A stretch of DNA of 47,877 nt from JBBDIJ01 sp040880485 (GTDB lineage: Bacteria > Bacteroidota > Rhodothermia > Balneolales > Balneolaceae), in assembly GCA_040880485.1 (NCBI GenBank), contig JBBDIJ010000003.1:1-47877 (forward strand), written 5' to 3'. The notes under the pieces are model-generated. The model made no database searches, had not been told where the DNA came from, and saw only the letters and a list, made by a program, of their open reading frames with translations. Shown in pieces: positions 1 through 8,728 of this stretch. The stretch's first letter is position 1, and the number at the start of each line of letters is the position of its first letter. The position numbers were made by a program, and so were the translations under genes.

Positions 1-216
1 AGATCTCAAGTTCATGTTTTCTCAAAATCCAATGAACCCGGTCTATAAGAAGGCACCTCTGCATTGGCAGAATACAACGGAAAATTCATGTGCAATCAGT
101 ATGTATTGCGGGGCGGCTCGTGTGCAACATCTGAATCTCACTTCAGAAAGACCTATAGAAACTTTTTTCATACCATTGAGAGGTGGCAGTTTACGGGAAT
201 TCGATTAGCAAAATAA
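1..216 (+). pseudogene. egtB: C-terminal end of EgtB (ergothioneine biosynthesis), frame-disrupted and cut by the window edge
   Basis: Read in frame 1 from about position 58 to the stop at 214-216, the sequence encodes an EgtB-type tail: EYNGKFM, VLRGGSCAT, TYRNFF, and RWQFTGIRLAK at the end. This is the formylglycine-generating-enzyme-like fold of the iron sulfoxide synthase that joins hercynine to a thiol donor. Frame 1 is interrupted by TAA at 46-48. The preceding residues fit frame 2 (PVYKKAP, 38-58), and before that frame 3 (SSSCF, 6-20). At least one and probably two single-base losses, each next to a T run, would explain this. Only about 70 codons are visible, so either a decaying gene or poor sequence at a contig end is possible. 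The stop lies 3 bp before egtD, as in an egtBD operon. The family match is strong; the pseudogene status is less certain. Confidence 0.7.
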
Positions 217-219
217 TTT

Positions 220-1164
220 ATGAATACAGCCATACTTGAAAAGAAAGCCTCATCAGAGATGCTGGCTGATGTATTGCAGGGGTTGAAAAAACCTCAAAAA
301 ACAGTACCGAGTAAATATTTTTATGATAAGAGAGGCTCGGAGCTTTTTGAACAGATTTGCAAGTTGGATGAGTACTACCCAACACGAACTGAGCTTTCGA
401 TCATGAGTGAAAATGTTGAGGAGATCGCCGAACTGCTCGGTCCAAACACTCAGCTTGTTGAATTAGGGAGCGGAAGCAGCCTGAAAACAAGATTACTGTT
501 AGATAATTTGACAGATATAGATTCTTATCTGCCGGTAGATATATCCACTGAATTTTTAGCTGATGTTACGAATGAACTTCAATCTGAATATCCTTCATTA
601 AATATTCTTCCGGTGGCAGCAGATTATACCCAATCTTTCAGTCTCCCTGAAACGGCCTTTGATAGTCGCAGAATCGCATATTATCCTGGATCTACCATCG
701 GTAATTTCACCAAAGAACGGGCCGCAGCGTTTCTATCACTTATCGCCGGGCTGCTCGGAGAGAAGGGAGGATTGTTAATTGGGTTTGATCTGTTGAAGGA
801 GAAAGAAATACTGATCGAAACTTATGACGATACAGAAGGTGTAACCGCTGAATTTAATAAGAATATCCTGTTGAGAATGAATAGGGATCTGAACGCCAAT
901 TTTAATCCGGATGCCTTCTGCCACAAAGCCATATTTAATGAAGATGAAAGCAGAATTGAGATGCACCTGGTCAGTCAAAGGGATCAGGTTGTTGATATAA
1001 TGGGAACGGTAGTTGCCTTTTCGAAGGGAGAATCCATCCATACAGAGAATTCACACAAATACTCTCTGGAGTCGTTTAGAGATATTACGGCCCCTCACTT
1101 TGAACCCGTAAAAACATGGATGGATAAGAATGAATTGTTCGCCGTTCAGTTTTTGACTAAATAG
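220..1164 (+). CDS. egtD: EgtD, L-histidine N(alpha)-methyltransferase
   Basis: This 314-residue SAM-dependent enzyme trimethylates histidine to hercynine, the first step of ergothioneine synthesis, in the cytoplasm. Family hallmarks are present: KYFYDKRGSELFEQICKLDEYYPTRTE near the N-terminus (split here: FYDKRGSELF at about 35 and DEYYPTRTE at about 51), the SAM loop VELGSGSS at about 81, PGSTIGNF at about 155, GFDLLKE at about 188, and IHTENSHKY near 273, a histidine-pocket motif. The length matches the family (about 320). It starts 3 bp after the egtB remnant and the two are presumably cotranscribed. Base composition is noticeably more AT-rich than in the genes to the right, which could mean transfer or a different expression class. 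If egtB is really broken, the product would be hercynine rather than ergothioneine. Confidence 0.93.
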   Translation: MNTAILEKKASSEMLADVLQGLKKPQKTVPSKYFYDKRGSELFEQICKLDEYYPTRTELSIMSENVEEIAELLGPNTQLVELGSGSSLKTRLLLDNLTDIDSYLPVDISTEFLADVTNELQSEYPSLNILPVAADYTQSFSLPETAFDSRRIAYYPGSTIGNFTKERAAAFLSLIAGLLGEKGGLLIGFDLLKEKEILIETYDDTEGVTAEFNKNILLRMNRDLNANFNPDAFCHKAIFNEDESRIEMHLVSQRDQVVDIMGTVVAFSKGESIHTENSHKYSLESFRDITAPHFEPVKTWMDKNELFAVQFLTK

Positions 1165-1218
1165 GTTCAATGAAAGGTCGAATTGAATGAACGTTCAGAA
1201 ACCGGTATTCAGATAAGT

Positions 1219-2292
1219 TTACATTCGGATCTGATAGACCTCTTTGAGCCCGTTGCGTTTCATGTATCGATGGATACCCCTGTTAATACGCTTTACCAGT
1301 GCCGGGCCTTCATAAATCAGGCCGGTATAGATCTGTAAGAGATCGGCACCCGCCTTCAGTTTCTCAATGGCATCTTCCGGAGACTGAATGCCTCCTGCAC
1401 CAATAATGGTACACTCTCCCCTCATCTGTTCATGGATCTGGCGAATCAGTGAGGTACTCTTTTCCCTGATAGCCCTTCCGCTAAGCCCCCCGTTGCCAAT
1501 CTCGTCGAGCCGTGCTTTGGGTGTGGTCAGGCCTTCACGTCCCGAAGAGGTATTGGTTGCTACAAATCCACTTACTGCATGATTTTTTGAGATTTCCAGC
1601 AACTCATTAAGACGAGTGGATTCCAGGTCGGAGGAGAGTTTGATTAGAACAGGTGGAGCGGTGAGGTCGTTCCGGATCTGAAGTTTACCGAGAAGTCGGT
1701 TCAACTCTTCAGGTTCTTCAAATGTTTTTCCCTCCCGGGTATTGGGACAGGAGATGTTGATTACGAGGTAATCGGCCACCTCTCTGGCCAAAAGAAAGCT
1801 CTCAAGATAGTCTTCAAGCGCCTCGTCTCCCATAATGGAGGGATCGTGAGTTTTCGCGATATTGACGCCGACCGGGATCCGGTGCCCCGCTTTTTTGAGA
1901 CGTTTGGTGATAGTGGCTGCACCATCATTATTCAACCCCATACGGTTGATCAGGGAATTGTCCTTCGGAAGCCGGAAACTGCGTGGTTTCGGGTTTCCGG
2001 TGGAGGGGGAGGCTGTGATACTGCCCACCTCAACAAATCCAAAGCCTGTGGCCTCCATAATGGGGATCAGGGTGCCGTTCTTGTCGAATCCGGCAGCAAG
2101 GCCTGCAGGATTACGGAAAGTGAGACCCCAAAACTCCTGGGAGAGGTCGGCGGACTGATAGTTGTAGAGAAGTCCCGCAAACCGCTTGTAAAGGGCAGAT
2201 TCCGAAGCATCCGTCGCCCAGCGGATGGTCGATTCATGAACCCTGTCGGACGGAAATCTGAAGAGGAGAGGCCTTATGCACGTTTTATACAT
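1219..2292 (-). CDS. pyrD: Dihydroorotate dehydrogenase, class 2-like (quinone)
   Basis: This enzyme oxidises dihydroorotate to orotate (pyrimidine step 4), usually with membrane quinone as acceptor. I chose the ATG at 2290-2292 because the next residues, MYKTCIRPLLFRFPSDRVHE, match the amphipathic N-terminal extension of class 2 enzymes. A longer reading frame would intrude on the 53-bp gap to the divergent pabB. FMN/substrate motifs are visible: GLAAGFDKNG, NRMGLNN, NIAKTH, NISCPNT and GAGGIQSPEDA, ending at QIYTGLIYEGP. About 357 residues, typical for class 2. At the position where the E. coli and human class 2 enzymes carry the catalytic Ser (NISSPNT), this protein has Cys182 (NISCPNT), as in class 1 enzymes. 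pyrE lies 13 kb away on the same strand. Confidence 0.93.
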   Translation of the reverse strand: MYKTCIRPLLFRFPSDRVHESTIRWATDASESALYKRFAGLLYNYQSADLSQEFWGLTFRNPAGLAAGFDKNGTLIPIMEATGFGFVEVGSITASPSTGNPKPRSFRLPKDNSLINRMGLNNDGAATITKRLKKAGHRIPVGVNIAKTHDPSIMGDEALEDYLESFLLAREVADYLVINISCPNTREGKTFEEPEELNRLLGKLQIRNDLTAPPVLIKLSSDLESTRLNELLEISKNHAVSGFVATNTSSGREGLTTPKARLDEIGNGGLSGRAIREKSTSLIRQIHEQMRGECTIIGAGGIQSPEDAIEKLKAGADLLQIYTGLIYEGPALVKRINRGIHRYMKRNGLKEVYQIRM

Positions 2293-2345
2293 GTTCCGCC
2301 AAGTTACAGAGTGAAACTGAAAAGTGAAACGGTTATCATTGCGCA

Positions 2346-3680
2346 ATGGAGCAGAGCAAATATGTGACGTATGATCAGTTTCAAGCCGTTGTAGAGAGGT
2401 TTGTAACCGGCCGGAGGGAGGAGCCGGTTCTGTTTCTGGAAAATCAGCAGATGCAGCACAACGAGGGTAACAGAGAGGAGATCTCTCTATTGGCCGTTGG
2501 TGCCAAAATTGAATTGTCTACGAGAGATGAGGAGGTATCGATCCGTTCCGACCGGGGCGAGGAAGTGACGAGGGGTGATCCGTGGGATGCGCTTTTCAGA
2601 ATACGCCGGGAGTATCCCGGCTGGTATGTCGGCTGGCTCGGCTACGATCTGAAGAACAGTATTGAAGATCTGAAATCTGCGAACGAAGACCCTGTGGGGG
2701 CACCCGATCTGTGGTTTGTACAGCCCAGGCTGCTTTTGAGGTATGGTCATCAAAGTGGTTTATTGACTGCTATATACGGAGATCTCCCCTCGGAAGAGTG
2801 GTTGCTGGCTGAACCGAACCGGAGTTGCGAATCGGAATGCCAGGTGGGCCCACTGGAAGCGGATCTGGACAGGGAAACCTATCGGGATCATATTTTGCGA
2901 ATACAGGAGGGGATTCGGGAGGGGGAGTATTATGAAGTGAATCTCTCACACATCTTGCGAGCCCGATTTAACGGGGAGCCGTGGGCTCTCTACAGAAAAA
3001 TGAGAGAAGCTGGCCCGGTTCCATTTGCGGCCTGGATCGACACCGGAGAACTCGCAATTTGTTGCGCTTCGCCGGAGCGATTCCTGAAGAAGAGCGGCCG
3101 TCTTGTTTTTTCGCAGCCGATCAAGGGAACAGCGCCTCGAAGCAGCGATCCTGTGAGGGACCGGAAGCTGAAGGAAGAACTCGAAAACTCCGAAAAGGAG
3201 AGGGCAGAGAATCTGATGATCGTAGATCTGGTTCGACACGATCTTTCGCGAACTGCTATACCGGGATCGGTGAGGGTGAGCAAACTCTTCGATATCCAGA
3301 GTTATGCTACGGTACACCAGCTCGTATCTACGGTAGAAGCAGAGGTGTCCGAAGGCAGGAGTGCAGAAGAGGTATTAAAATGCTGTTTTCCACCGGGTTC
3401 CATGACCGGGGCGCCCAAGATACGGGTCATGAAGGAGATCGAGGAGGTGGAGACGTACCGGAGGGGGGTCTACTCCGGGGCTATCGGCTATCTGACTCCT
3501 GAAGACGATTTTGACTTCAATGTAGTGATTCGTACCGCAATCATCAGTGGGGAAGAGCTATCATATCCCGTTGGTGGAGCTATCACAAGTGATTCAGATC
3601 CCGATGCGGAGTGGGAAGAGACCTGGGTGAAGGCGAGAGCACTCTCGCAAACCGGTTCTGGAGAGAAGAGAGAATCCTGA
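2346..3680 (+). CDS. pabB: Aminodeoxychorismate synthase component I
   Basis: This is a chorismate-utilising enzyme of 444 residues. It makes 4-amino-4-deoxychorismate for folate, normally with a PabA/TrpG glutaminase partner that is not in this window. The C-terminal chorismate-binding domain (about 175-435) shows EGEYYEVNLSH, CCASPERFL, PIKGTAPR, NLMIVDLVRHDLSR, FPPGSMTGAPK and SGAIGYL. Lys260 in PIKGT is the PabB-type nucleophile position; anthranilate synthases have Ala there (PIAGT), which is why I prefer PabB over TrpE. The start is divergent from pyrD with a 53-bp gap. No pabC-like lyase follows; the next gene is an unrelated ATPase 73 bp downstream. Confidence 0.92.
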   Translation: MEQSKYVTYDQFQAVVERFVTGRREEPVLFLENQQMQHNEGNREEISLLAVGAKIELSTRDEEVSIRSDRGEEVTRGDPWDALFRIRREYPGWYVGWLGYDLKNSIEDLKSANEDPVGAPDLWFVQPRLLLRYGHQSGLLTAIYGDLPSEEWLLAEPNRSCESECQVGPLEADLDRETYRDHILRIQEGIREGEYYEVNLSHILRARFNGEPWALYRKMREAGPVPFAAWIDTGELAICCASPERFLKKSGRLVFSQPIKGTAPRSSDPVRDRKLKEELENSEKERAENLMIVDLVRHDLSRTAIPGSVRVSKLFDIQSYATVHQLVSTVEAEVSEGRSAEEVLKCCFPPGSMTGAPKIRVMKEIEEVETYRRGVYSGAIGYLTPEDDFDFNVVIRTAIISGEELSYPVGGAITSDSDPDAEWEETWVKARALSQTGSGEKRES

Positions 3681-3753
3681 AATGGATTGGACGGTAAATA
3701 AGTTCAGGTAGTGCAGGGTGGAATGAACCACAGGTGCAAAACCATGAACAGCT

Positions 3754-5271
3754 ATGAAGTCTCTTCCAAAAACACTGGGTGAACTGAAGCAAAGCGGTTG
3801 GCAGTCCATGCCGGTCCGGATGGAGCTACGCAGGAATATGATGGCCATGATGCGGAGTGGGGAGGAGCTTTTTCCGGGGATTCTCGGTTACGAGCGCACC
3901 GTCATTCCCCAGCTGCAACACTCCATTCTCGCCGGTCACGATATGATACTGCTGGGCCTTCGCGGACAGGGGAAAACAAAGATTTTACGAATGTTGACCC
4001 GTTTTTTGGACAAGTTTATTCCGGCCGTAAAAGGATCGGAGATCCATGACGACCCGATGGCTCCGATCACCCGGTATTCCAGAGAGCTGATTGAAAAAAA
4101 TGGTGATGAGACCCCTATTGAATGGCTGAACAGAGAGCAGCGATATGGCGAAAAGCTCGCTACACCCGATACGACAGTGGGTGACCTGATAGGAGATATC
4201 GATCCGATCAAGGCGGCATCACAGAAGCGGTCCCTGTCTGATGAAGAGGTGATCAACTACGGTCTGATTCCCAGAACGAATCGGGGAATATTTGTGATCA
4301 ATGAGCTGCCCGACCTGCAACCCCGAATTCAGGTAGCACTGTTGAACATAATGCAGGAGCGAGATATCCAGATTCGTGGATTTAACATCCGCATTCCTCT
4401 CGATATCTCAATGGCATTTTCAGCTAATCCGGAAGATTATACAAGCAGGGGGAACCTGATTACACCCTTAAAAGACCGGATTGACGCCCAGATTATCACT
4501 CACTATCCGAAAAAACTGGAAACGGGAATCAAGATCACGCGGCAGGAGGCTCGTTTACACAGTGGCGATCAGATTGAGATTCGAATACCGGATCTCTGCC
4601 GCGAGATCGTAGAGGAGGTTGCGATAGCGGCCAGAGAGAGTGAATATGTGGATCAGAAGAGCGGTGTCTCTACCCGGCTGAGCATTACCGCACTGGAGCA
4701 GGCGTGTTCGGCAGCCGAACGCCGGGCATTGAACAACGGCTCCACTGAGGAGTATCTTCGGGTTTCTGATTTTTTTCATATGATACCGGCTCTTACTGGC
4801 AAACTGGAGCTGGTTTACGAAGGTGAGCAGGAGGGGGCAACCAATGTAGCAAGACACCTGATCGGTTTGGCAATCAGCCGAACCTTTTCCCGATGGTATC
4901 CGCCAACCAAAAGCAGACGCAAAAAAAAATTGGAGCAGGAGCCGGAAGAGCAGCGGGAAACCTCAGAGGACAGCAGCCCGTACCGGAAGGTTCTGGACTG
5001 GTTTGCGGAGGGGCACGGAGTAGAACTTCCGGACAGTCTGACGGAACAGGAGTACAGAAAGAGGCTAAAACAGGTAGACGGGTTGCTGGAGATTGTACAG
5101 GAGCTGCGCTGTTATCGGGAAGAGGATGAAGCACTTCTCATGGATCTGCTACTTGAGGGTCTCCATCAAAACTCGATGCTTGGCAAAGAGGATGTTGATG
5201 AGGAGAGATCATTTCAGGATATGCTTGGAACCATGCTGGGCCGTATTGGTGGAGTCGATGAGGGTTTATAA
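3754..5271 (+). CDS. MoxR/ChlI-like AAA+ ATPase
   Basis: A 505-residue AAA+ protein related to magnesium-chelatase I subunits and MoxR chaperones. Walker A is GLRGQGKT (68-75). The Walker B strand reads IFVINELPDL (179-188), with Asn where most AAA+ proteins have Asp, followed by the catalytic Glu. I recall NEL rather than DEL as usual for this subfamily. Sensor 1 is SANPEDYT, and the arginine-finger region is TPLKDRIDAQI. The last 130 residues are charged and partly coiled, with a basic patch (KSRRKKK) at about 388. MoxR proteins usually act with VWA-domain partners to remodel or insert cofactors into protein complexes, but no VWA gene is next to it here. The start follows pabB by 73 bp. The specific client is unknown. 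Confidence 0.85.
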   Translation: MKSLPKTLGELKQSGWQSMPVRMELRRNMMAMMRSGEELFPGILGYERTVIPQLQHSILAGHDMILLGLRGQGKTKILRMLTRFLDKFIPAVKGSEIHDDPMAPITRYSRELIEKNGDETPIEWLNREQRYGEKLATPDTTVGDLIGDIDPIKAASQKRSLSDEEVINYGLIPRTNRGIFVINELPDLQPRIQVALLNIMQERDIQIRGFNIRIPLDISMAFSANPEDYTSRGNLITPLKDRIDAQIITHYPKKLETGIKITRQEARLHSGDQIEIRIPDLCREIVEEVAIAARESEYVDQKSGVSTRLSITALEQACSAAERRALNNGSTEEYLRVSDFFHMIPALTGKLELVYEGEQEGATNVARHLIGLAISRTFSRWYPPTKSRRKKKLEQEPEEQRETSEDSSPYRKVLDWFAEGHGVELPDSLTEQEYRKRLKQVDGLLEIVQELRCYREEDEALLMDLLLEGLHQNSMLGKEDVDEERSFQDMLGTMLGRIGGVDEGL

Positions 5272-5374
5272 CAGCCGGCCGTTGTGAATGGGCTGCAGAA
5301 GTGGTATTTTTAAAGCTATCCGCAAAGCGGCGGATGCACGCAAAATTGACCAGAAGACAGATGGAATCAGTACG

Positions 5375-5587
5375 ATGAAACAAGGTATACACCCCGATTA
5401 CAAAGAGATTACAGTTGTGATGAGTGATGGTTCGGAGATCAAGACCCGCAGTACCATGAAATTAGCTGACGGGATCTACAAGAGTGAGATTGATTCCAAA
5501 AATCACCCCTTCTACAACAAGGATCAGAAGATTCAGAAGAAAGCCGGCCAGGTAGACCGCTTTAATAAACGTTACGGAAAGAAGTAA
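5375..5587 (+). CDS. rpmE: Ribosomal protein bL31, cysteine-free form
   Basis: The 70-residue protein begins at ATG 5375 with MKQGIHPDYKEI and ends GQVDRFNKRYGKK, both diagnostic of bL31 (50S subunit, central protuberance). A longer frame from 5288 exists, but its 29 extra residues have no counterpart in the family. The four Cys of the zinc-binding (C+) form are absent: the CxCG and CxxCHPF positions read MSDG and SKNHPF. This is therefore the zinc-independent C- type. The upstream 100 bp contain a TATTTTTA stretch at about 5312 that could be a promoter element, but this is weak. The stop overlaps the region where the next gene probably starts. Confidence 0.95.
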   Translation: MKQGIHPDYKEITVVMSDGSEIKTRSTMKLADGIYKSEIDSKNHPFYNKDQKIQKKAGQVDRFNKRYGKK

Positions 5588-5613
5588 TACTGAATACTCT
5601 CACACACTATACA

Positions 5614-6231
5614 GTGGGCCCCTTTTCGGAGAACACCTATCTGCTTCGCAACGAGGGGAGTGCCCTGCTCATTGACCCCGGTTTTTCCAGTTCATCGGAG
5701 TATTCCCGTTTCAAAAAGGAGCTGGACAGCAGCGATGGGAAGCTTCTGGCAATCCTTCTTACACACGCTCACATCGATCATGTCTTGGGGCTGAACCGGG
5801 TTCTGCAGGATTTTGAGGTTCCCGTTTGGCTGAACCATACCGACCTCGCTCTTTGGGAGAATATCGAGATGCAGGCAAAGTTTTTTGGTACGGGGAACCT
5901 GCCTGCCTTCGACTTTACACCGAATCATTTAGCTGAGCAGGTGGGATTTGAAGCTGGTCCGTTTCGAATGGATATCCTCTACACTCCCGGACACTCTCCG
6001 GATCACATCTCCATCTACATTCCGGAAGAGAAGCGCCTGATTGCGGGTGATCTGCTATTCAGGGAGGGCGTGGGCCGAACCGATCTCTACGGAGGAGATT
6101 TTGATCAGCTGGCCTCCTCTATCAAAGAGAAGTTCTACACACTGCCGGATGATACAGTTGTCTGGCCAGGGCACGGTCCGGAGACCACGATTGGCCATGA
6201 GAAAGCGAACAACCCCTACGTCCCGGGGTAA
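5614..6231 (+). CDS. MBL-fold metallo-hydrolase (glyoxalase II-like)
   Basis: This is a small metallo-beta-lactamase-fold hydrolase of about 206-214 residues. The metal motif LLTHAHIDHVLG (about 49-60) carries HxHxDH. YTPGHSPDH, IAGDLLF and a late PGHGPETTIGHE supply the remaining ligands. Proteins of this size and pattern are usually annotated as hydroxyacylglutathione hydrolase-like; the true thioester or other substrate is unknown. The start is unclear. GTG 5614 is the first standard codon, but homologues begin about 8 residues earlier. That would mean CTG 5590 (LNTLTHYTVGPFSENTY) or ATA 5587, directly after or overlapping the rpmE stop and preceded by a purine-rich GGAAAGAAG. It probably forms an operon with rpmE. 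Confidence 0.85.
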   Translation: MGPFSENTYLLRNEGSALLIDPGFSSSSEYSRFKKELDSSDGKLLAILLTHAHIDHVLGLNRVLQDFEVPVWLNHTDLALWENIEMQAKFFGTGNLPAFDFTPNHLAEQVGFEAGPFRMDILYTPGHSPDHISIYIPEEKRLIAGDLLFREGVGRTDLYGGDFDQLASSIKEKFYTLPDDTVVWPGHGPETTIGHEKANNPYVPG

Positions 6232-6249
6232 TGAAGCCGGGATGGGCAT

Positions 6250-6882
6250 TCAGGTCTCGTTGCCGTCACTATCTATATCGCTCTTCAACCGTTCGATCTG
6301 GGCACGATAGTGTCCCGATTTGTGAGTATAGAGATCCATCAGCCTCTCATAAGTCACGATCGCTGCTTCTTTGTTCCCCTGCTGCTCATGGATTTGAGCC
6401 AGTGTCTCGGTCACGATATCTTCTACCCGGGAAGACTCCACTCCCAGGTCCTCATCCGGCTCGGGTGCCGATTCGTCTATCCTGATCCGGGTGGCTTTCT
6501 CGTCGCTCAACCGGTCGATCAGCTGGTCGAGGTCAAGAGAGGGGAGGCCAGCCGATTCGCGCCGTGCAGCGGGTGGAGATATGGCTACAAGTCCGTCCGG
6601 CTGCCAGGCTCTGAAGGTTTTCGGATGGGTCATGAAGTAGTGGAGGTGCTCCATTGCCGGGCTTCCGGGAGCCAGGATTTTGGCATTCCAGGCTGCTCTG
6701 ATGGCATCCTCTCTGCGTCCGCCGGAGTAGCAAAGCCATGAGAGCAGGTACCAGGCCGCAGCATCGGGCCCGCGCTTCTTCAACCTCTTTTCAAGGCGTT
6801 GAATTGCTCTCTCCGGCTCTTTCCGGAATTGCTCCAGATAGGGTTGAAGAGAACGCGGTATGTTGGATGATATTGATTCCAC
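6250..6882 (-). CDS. TPR-like hypothetical protein downstream of lptE
   Basis: A 210-residue protein with no signal peptide. Residues about 18-70 (EPERAIQRLEKRLKKRGPD, AAWYLLSWLCYSGGRREDAI) and about 170-205 (VTETLAQIHEQQGNKEAAIVTYERLMDLY; key helices ending in IVTYERL) look like tetratricopeptide repeat helices, joined by an acidic, proline-containing linker at about 110-165. I do not recognise a specific family. It is the last gene of the minus-strand group sigma-54 activator / lptE / this gene, 29 bp after lptE. In other Bacteroidota a TPR protein often follows lptE, so a role linked to envelope assembly is plausible but inferred only from position. Confidence 0.7.
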   Translation of the reverse strand: MESISSNIPRSLQPYLEQFRKEPERAIQRLEKRLKKRGPDAAAWYLLSWLCYSGGRREDAIRAAWNAKILAPGSPAMEHLHYFMTHPKTFRAWQPDGLVAISPPAARRESAGLPSLDLDQLIDRLSDEKATRIRIDESAPEPDEDLGVESSRVEDIVTETLAQIHEQQGNKEAAIVTYERLMDLYTHKSGHYRAQIERLKSDIDSDGNET

Positions 6883-6911
6883 GGCAGGATATTAATGAAA
6901 ATTAGACTGGC

Positions 6912-7436
6912 CTACCACTGTCCGACAGCGTCATTGAACATGTTGTTCGCAATCTGTGCAAGTGCCTGGTCGGTCGCTTCCACCTCCCCGTCTATCGGAT
7001 TTTCCACGACATCATAGGTGGCCGACCCGCTGAAATTCTTATCCCAGAGCGGGCTCTCTTCACTGGTGTACTGAAACGCAGCGCTCACCGTAATTTGAAT
7101 CTGATTCACCGTAGCCCGCTCATCTCCCCCGACGCTGAAAGGACGGTTCTGAAAGCTTTGAACGGAACCGGTAATGATTGCATCGGCATCCTCTTCACTG
7201 CTGGTCAGGGAGAGACGGCTCTGATTTACAAATCGTTGTATGAGCGCACGGTTCAGCCGGTCGCTCAGATCTCCAAGCCCTCCGTCGGAGCGATCGTCGA
7301 AGAAGGGGATATAGATTGTTTGAACATCGGAGGGTATGGATGTCCCTGTAAGACTGTACTGAACACAACCCGAAAAGAGGAGGAGAGTGAACCAGCAGGC
7401 TATTAAATGGTGGCAAAAGAGGCGGCGGTGGTACAT
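6912..7436 (-). CDS. lptE: LptE-family LPS-assembly lipoprotein
   Basis: A 174-residue outer-membrane lipoprotein. The N-terminus has a hydrophobic signal ending in the lipobox LFSGC with lipidated Cys24. The mature part contains YSLTGTSIPSDVQTIYIPFF and DLSDRLNRALIQRF, typical of the Bacteroidota LptE family. LptE plugs and helps fold the LptD barrel that places lipopolysaccharide in the outer leaflet. It sits 14 bp downstream of a sigma-54 activator and 29 bp upstream of a TPR gene, on the same strand. This arrangement is common in the phylum and supports the call. Confidence 0.88.
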   Translation of the reverse strand: MYHRRLFCHHLIACWFTLLLFSGCVQYSLTGTSIPSDVQTIYIPFFDDRSDGGLGDLSDRLNRALIQRFVNQSRLSLTSSEEDADAIITGSVQSFQNRPFSVGGDERATVNQIQITVSAAFQYTSEESPLWDKNFSGSATYDVVENPIDGEVEATDQALAQIANNMFNDAVGQW

Positions 7437-7450
7437 AGTCTCAGTGAAAA

Positions 7451-8728
7451 TCAGCTTTCATTGTCTACCAGTCCAAACTGGTCCAGCTTTCTGTAGAGGG
7501 TCCGTTCGCTGATTCCCAGCGCTTCAGATGCTTTTCGGCGGTTCCCGTCAAATCTTTCCAGAGCCTGTTCGATCAGGAACCGTTCCGCCTCCTCGATGGA
7601 GGGTATCCGATCGCCGTCAAAGAAGCTGCGGAACGGATCGGGTTCCTCTTCAGGCTCTTCCGGTGGCCCGCTTCCGAAAGCGGCCGCCGGCCTTTCCCCA
7701 TACGGGTTGTGTGAAGCGAGATCATTAGGGTCAATCGATCGGTGAACTGCCGGCGGAAGCGCGCGCGTTTCCCCACCGGAAAATGTACTGTATAGAAATC
7801 GGGCCAACATCTTCTTCAGGTCGTCCGTGTCGCTTCTTATCTCTACCAGTGCGCGATAGATCAGTTGCCGGTCGTCAATAGATTTACTCTCCTCTTCCCG
7901 TTCGCTGTCACTCAATATGGGCAAGTGGTCCTTGTTACCGGAATGCTGCCTTCCCTTCAGGTAGGTACGCAACCGATCCTTGTCTATAAATTGCGATTTC
8001 TCGAGCACTACAAGCTGTTCGGCCACATTACGAAGTTCCCTTACATTACCGGGCCAGCGGTAAGAGAGCAGCAGCTCCTTCGCTTCGTCGGAAAAGCCCC
8101 GGAAGACAGAGTCGTACTTTCCTGAAAACTCTTTTACAAACTTCTGAAATACGGGTATGATATCCTCCTTGCGGTTTCGCAGGGGCGGGAGATGAACTTT
8201 TACCGTATCCAGGCGGTAGTAGAGATCTTCCCGGAAGACCCCATCCTGAACCAGTTTCCAGAGATCCTGATTGGTTGCAGCAATCACACGAACGTCGGTG
8301 TGGCTCACTTTGCTGGAACCGACCCGGAAAAACTCCCCGGTTTCGAGTACTCTCAACAGTTTCACCTGTACGTTTTTAGGGGTATCACCAATTTCGTCCA
8401 GAAAAATAGTGCCACCGTCCGCCTTTTCGAAATAACCCATTCGCGAATCGTGTGCCCCCGTATAGGCACCTTTCTCGTGCCCGAACAGTTCGCTCTCGAT
8501 AATTCCCTCCGGAATGGCGCCGCAATTAACGATCACCAGGTTGTGTTGTTTTCTCTCGCTCAGAGAGTGGATAGCACGGGCTGTGACATCCTTTCCCACG
8601 CCACTCTCTCCCTGAAGAAGGACGGAAATATCGGTTTTGGCCACCTGCATCACCTTGTCAATCACATGACGAAGTGCAGGGGATTCGCCAATGAGGCCAT
8701 ACTGCTCCTGAAAAATCTGTCTATCCAT
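7451..8728 (-). CDS. Sigma-54-dependent transcriptional activator without receiver domain
   Basis: A 425-residue bacterial enhancer-binding protein. The AAA+ domain starts almost at residue 10: Walker A GESGVGKD (40-47), sigma-54-contact loop GAYTGA (87-92; the usual form is GAFTGA), Walker B TIFLDEIG (107-114) and RWPGNVRELRN at about 226. A variable linker (about 270-370) leads to a Fis-type helix-turn-helix at the C-terminus (RRKASEALGISERTLYRKL). There is no N-terminal REC, GAF or PAS sensor, so activity may be controlled by abundance, by partner proteins or through the linker. It heads the lptE operon. I did not find a convincing -24/-12 promoter upstream in 8729-9018. Confidence 0.92.
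   Translation of the reverse strand: MDRQIFQEQYGLIGESPALRHVIDKVMQVAKTDISVLLQGESGVGKDVTARAIHSLSERKQHNLVIVNCGAIPEGIIESELFGHEKGAYTGAHDSRMGYFEKADGGTIFLDEIGDTPKNVQVKLLRVLETGEFFRVGSSKVSHTDVRVIAATNQDLWKLVQDGVFREDLYYRLDTVKVHLPPLRNRKEDIIPVFQKFVKEFSGKYDSVFRGFSDEAKELLLSYRWPGNVRELRNVAEQLVVLEKSQFIDKDRLRTYLKGRQHSGNKDHLPILSDSEREEESKSIDDRQLIYRALVEIRSDTDDLKKMLARFLYSTFSGGETRALPPAVHRSIDPNDLASHNPYGERPAAAFGSGPPEEPEEEPDPFRSFFDGDRIPSIEEAERFLIEQALERFDGNRRKASEALGISERTLYRKLDQFGLVDNES

Noticed and set aside
1188..1197. 10-bp palindrome TGAACGTTCA between egtD and pyrD
   Set aside because: Short, no T run and no flanking symmetry. It could be chance; not counted as terminator or operator.
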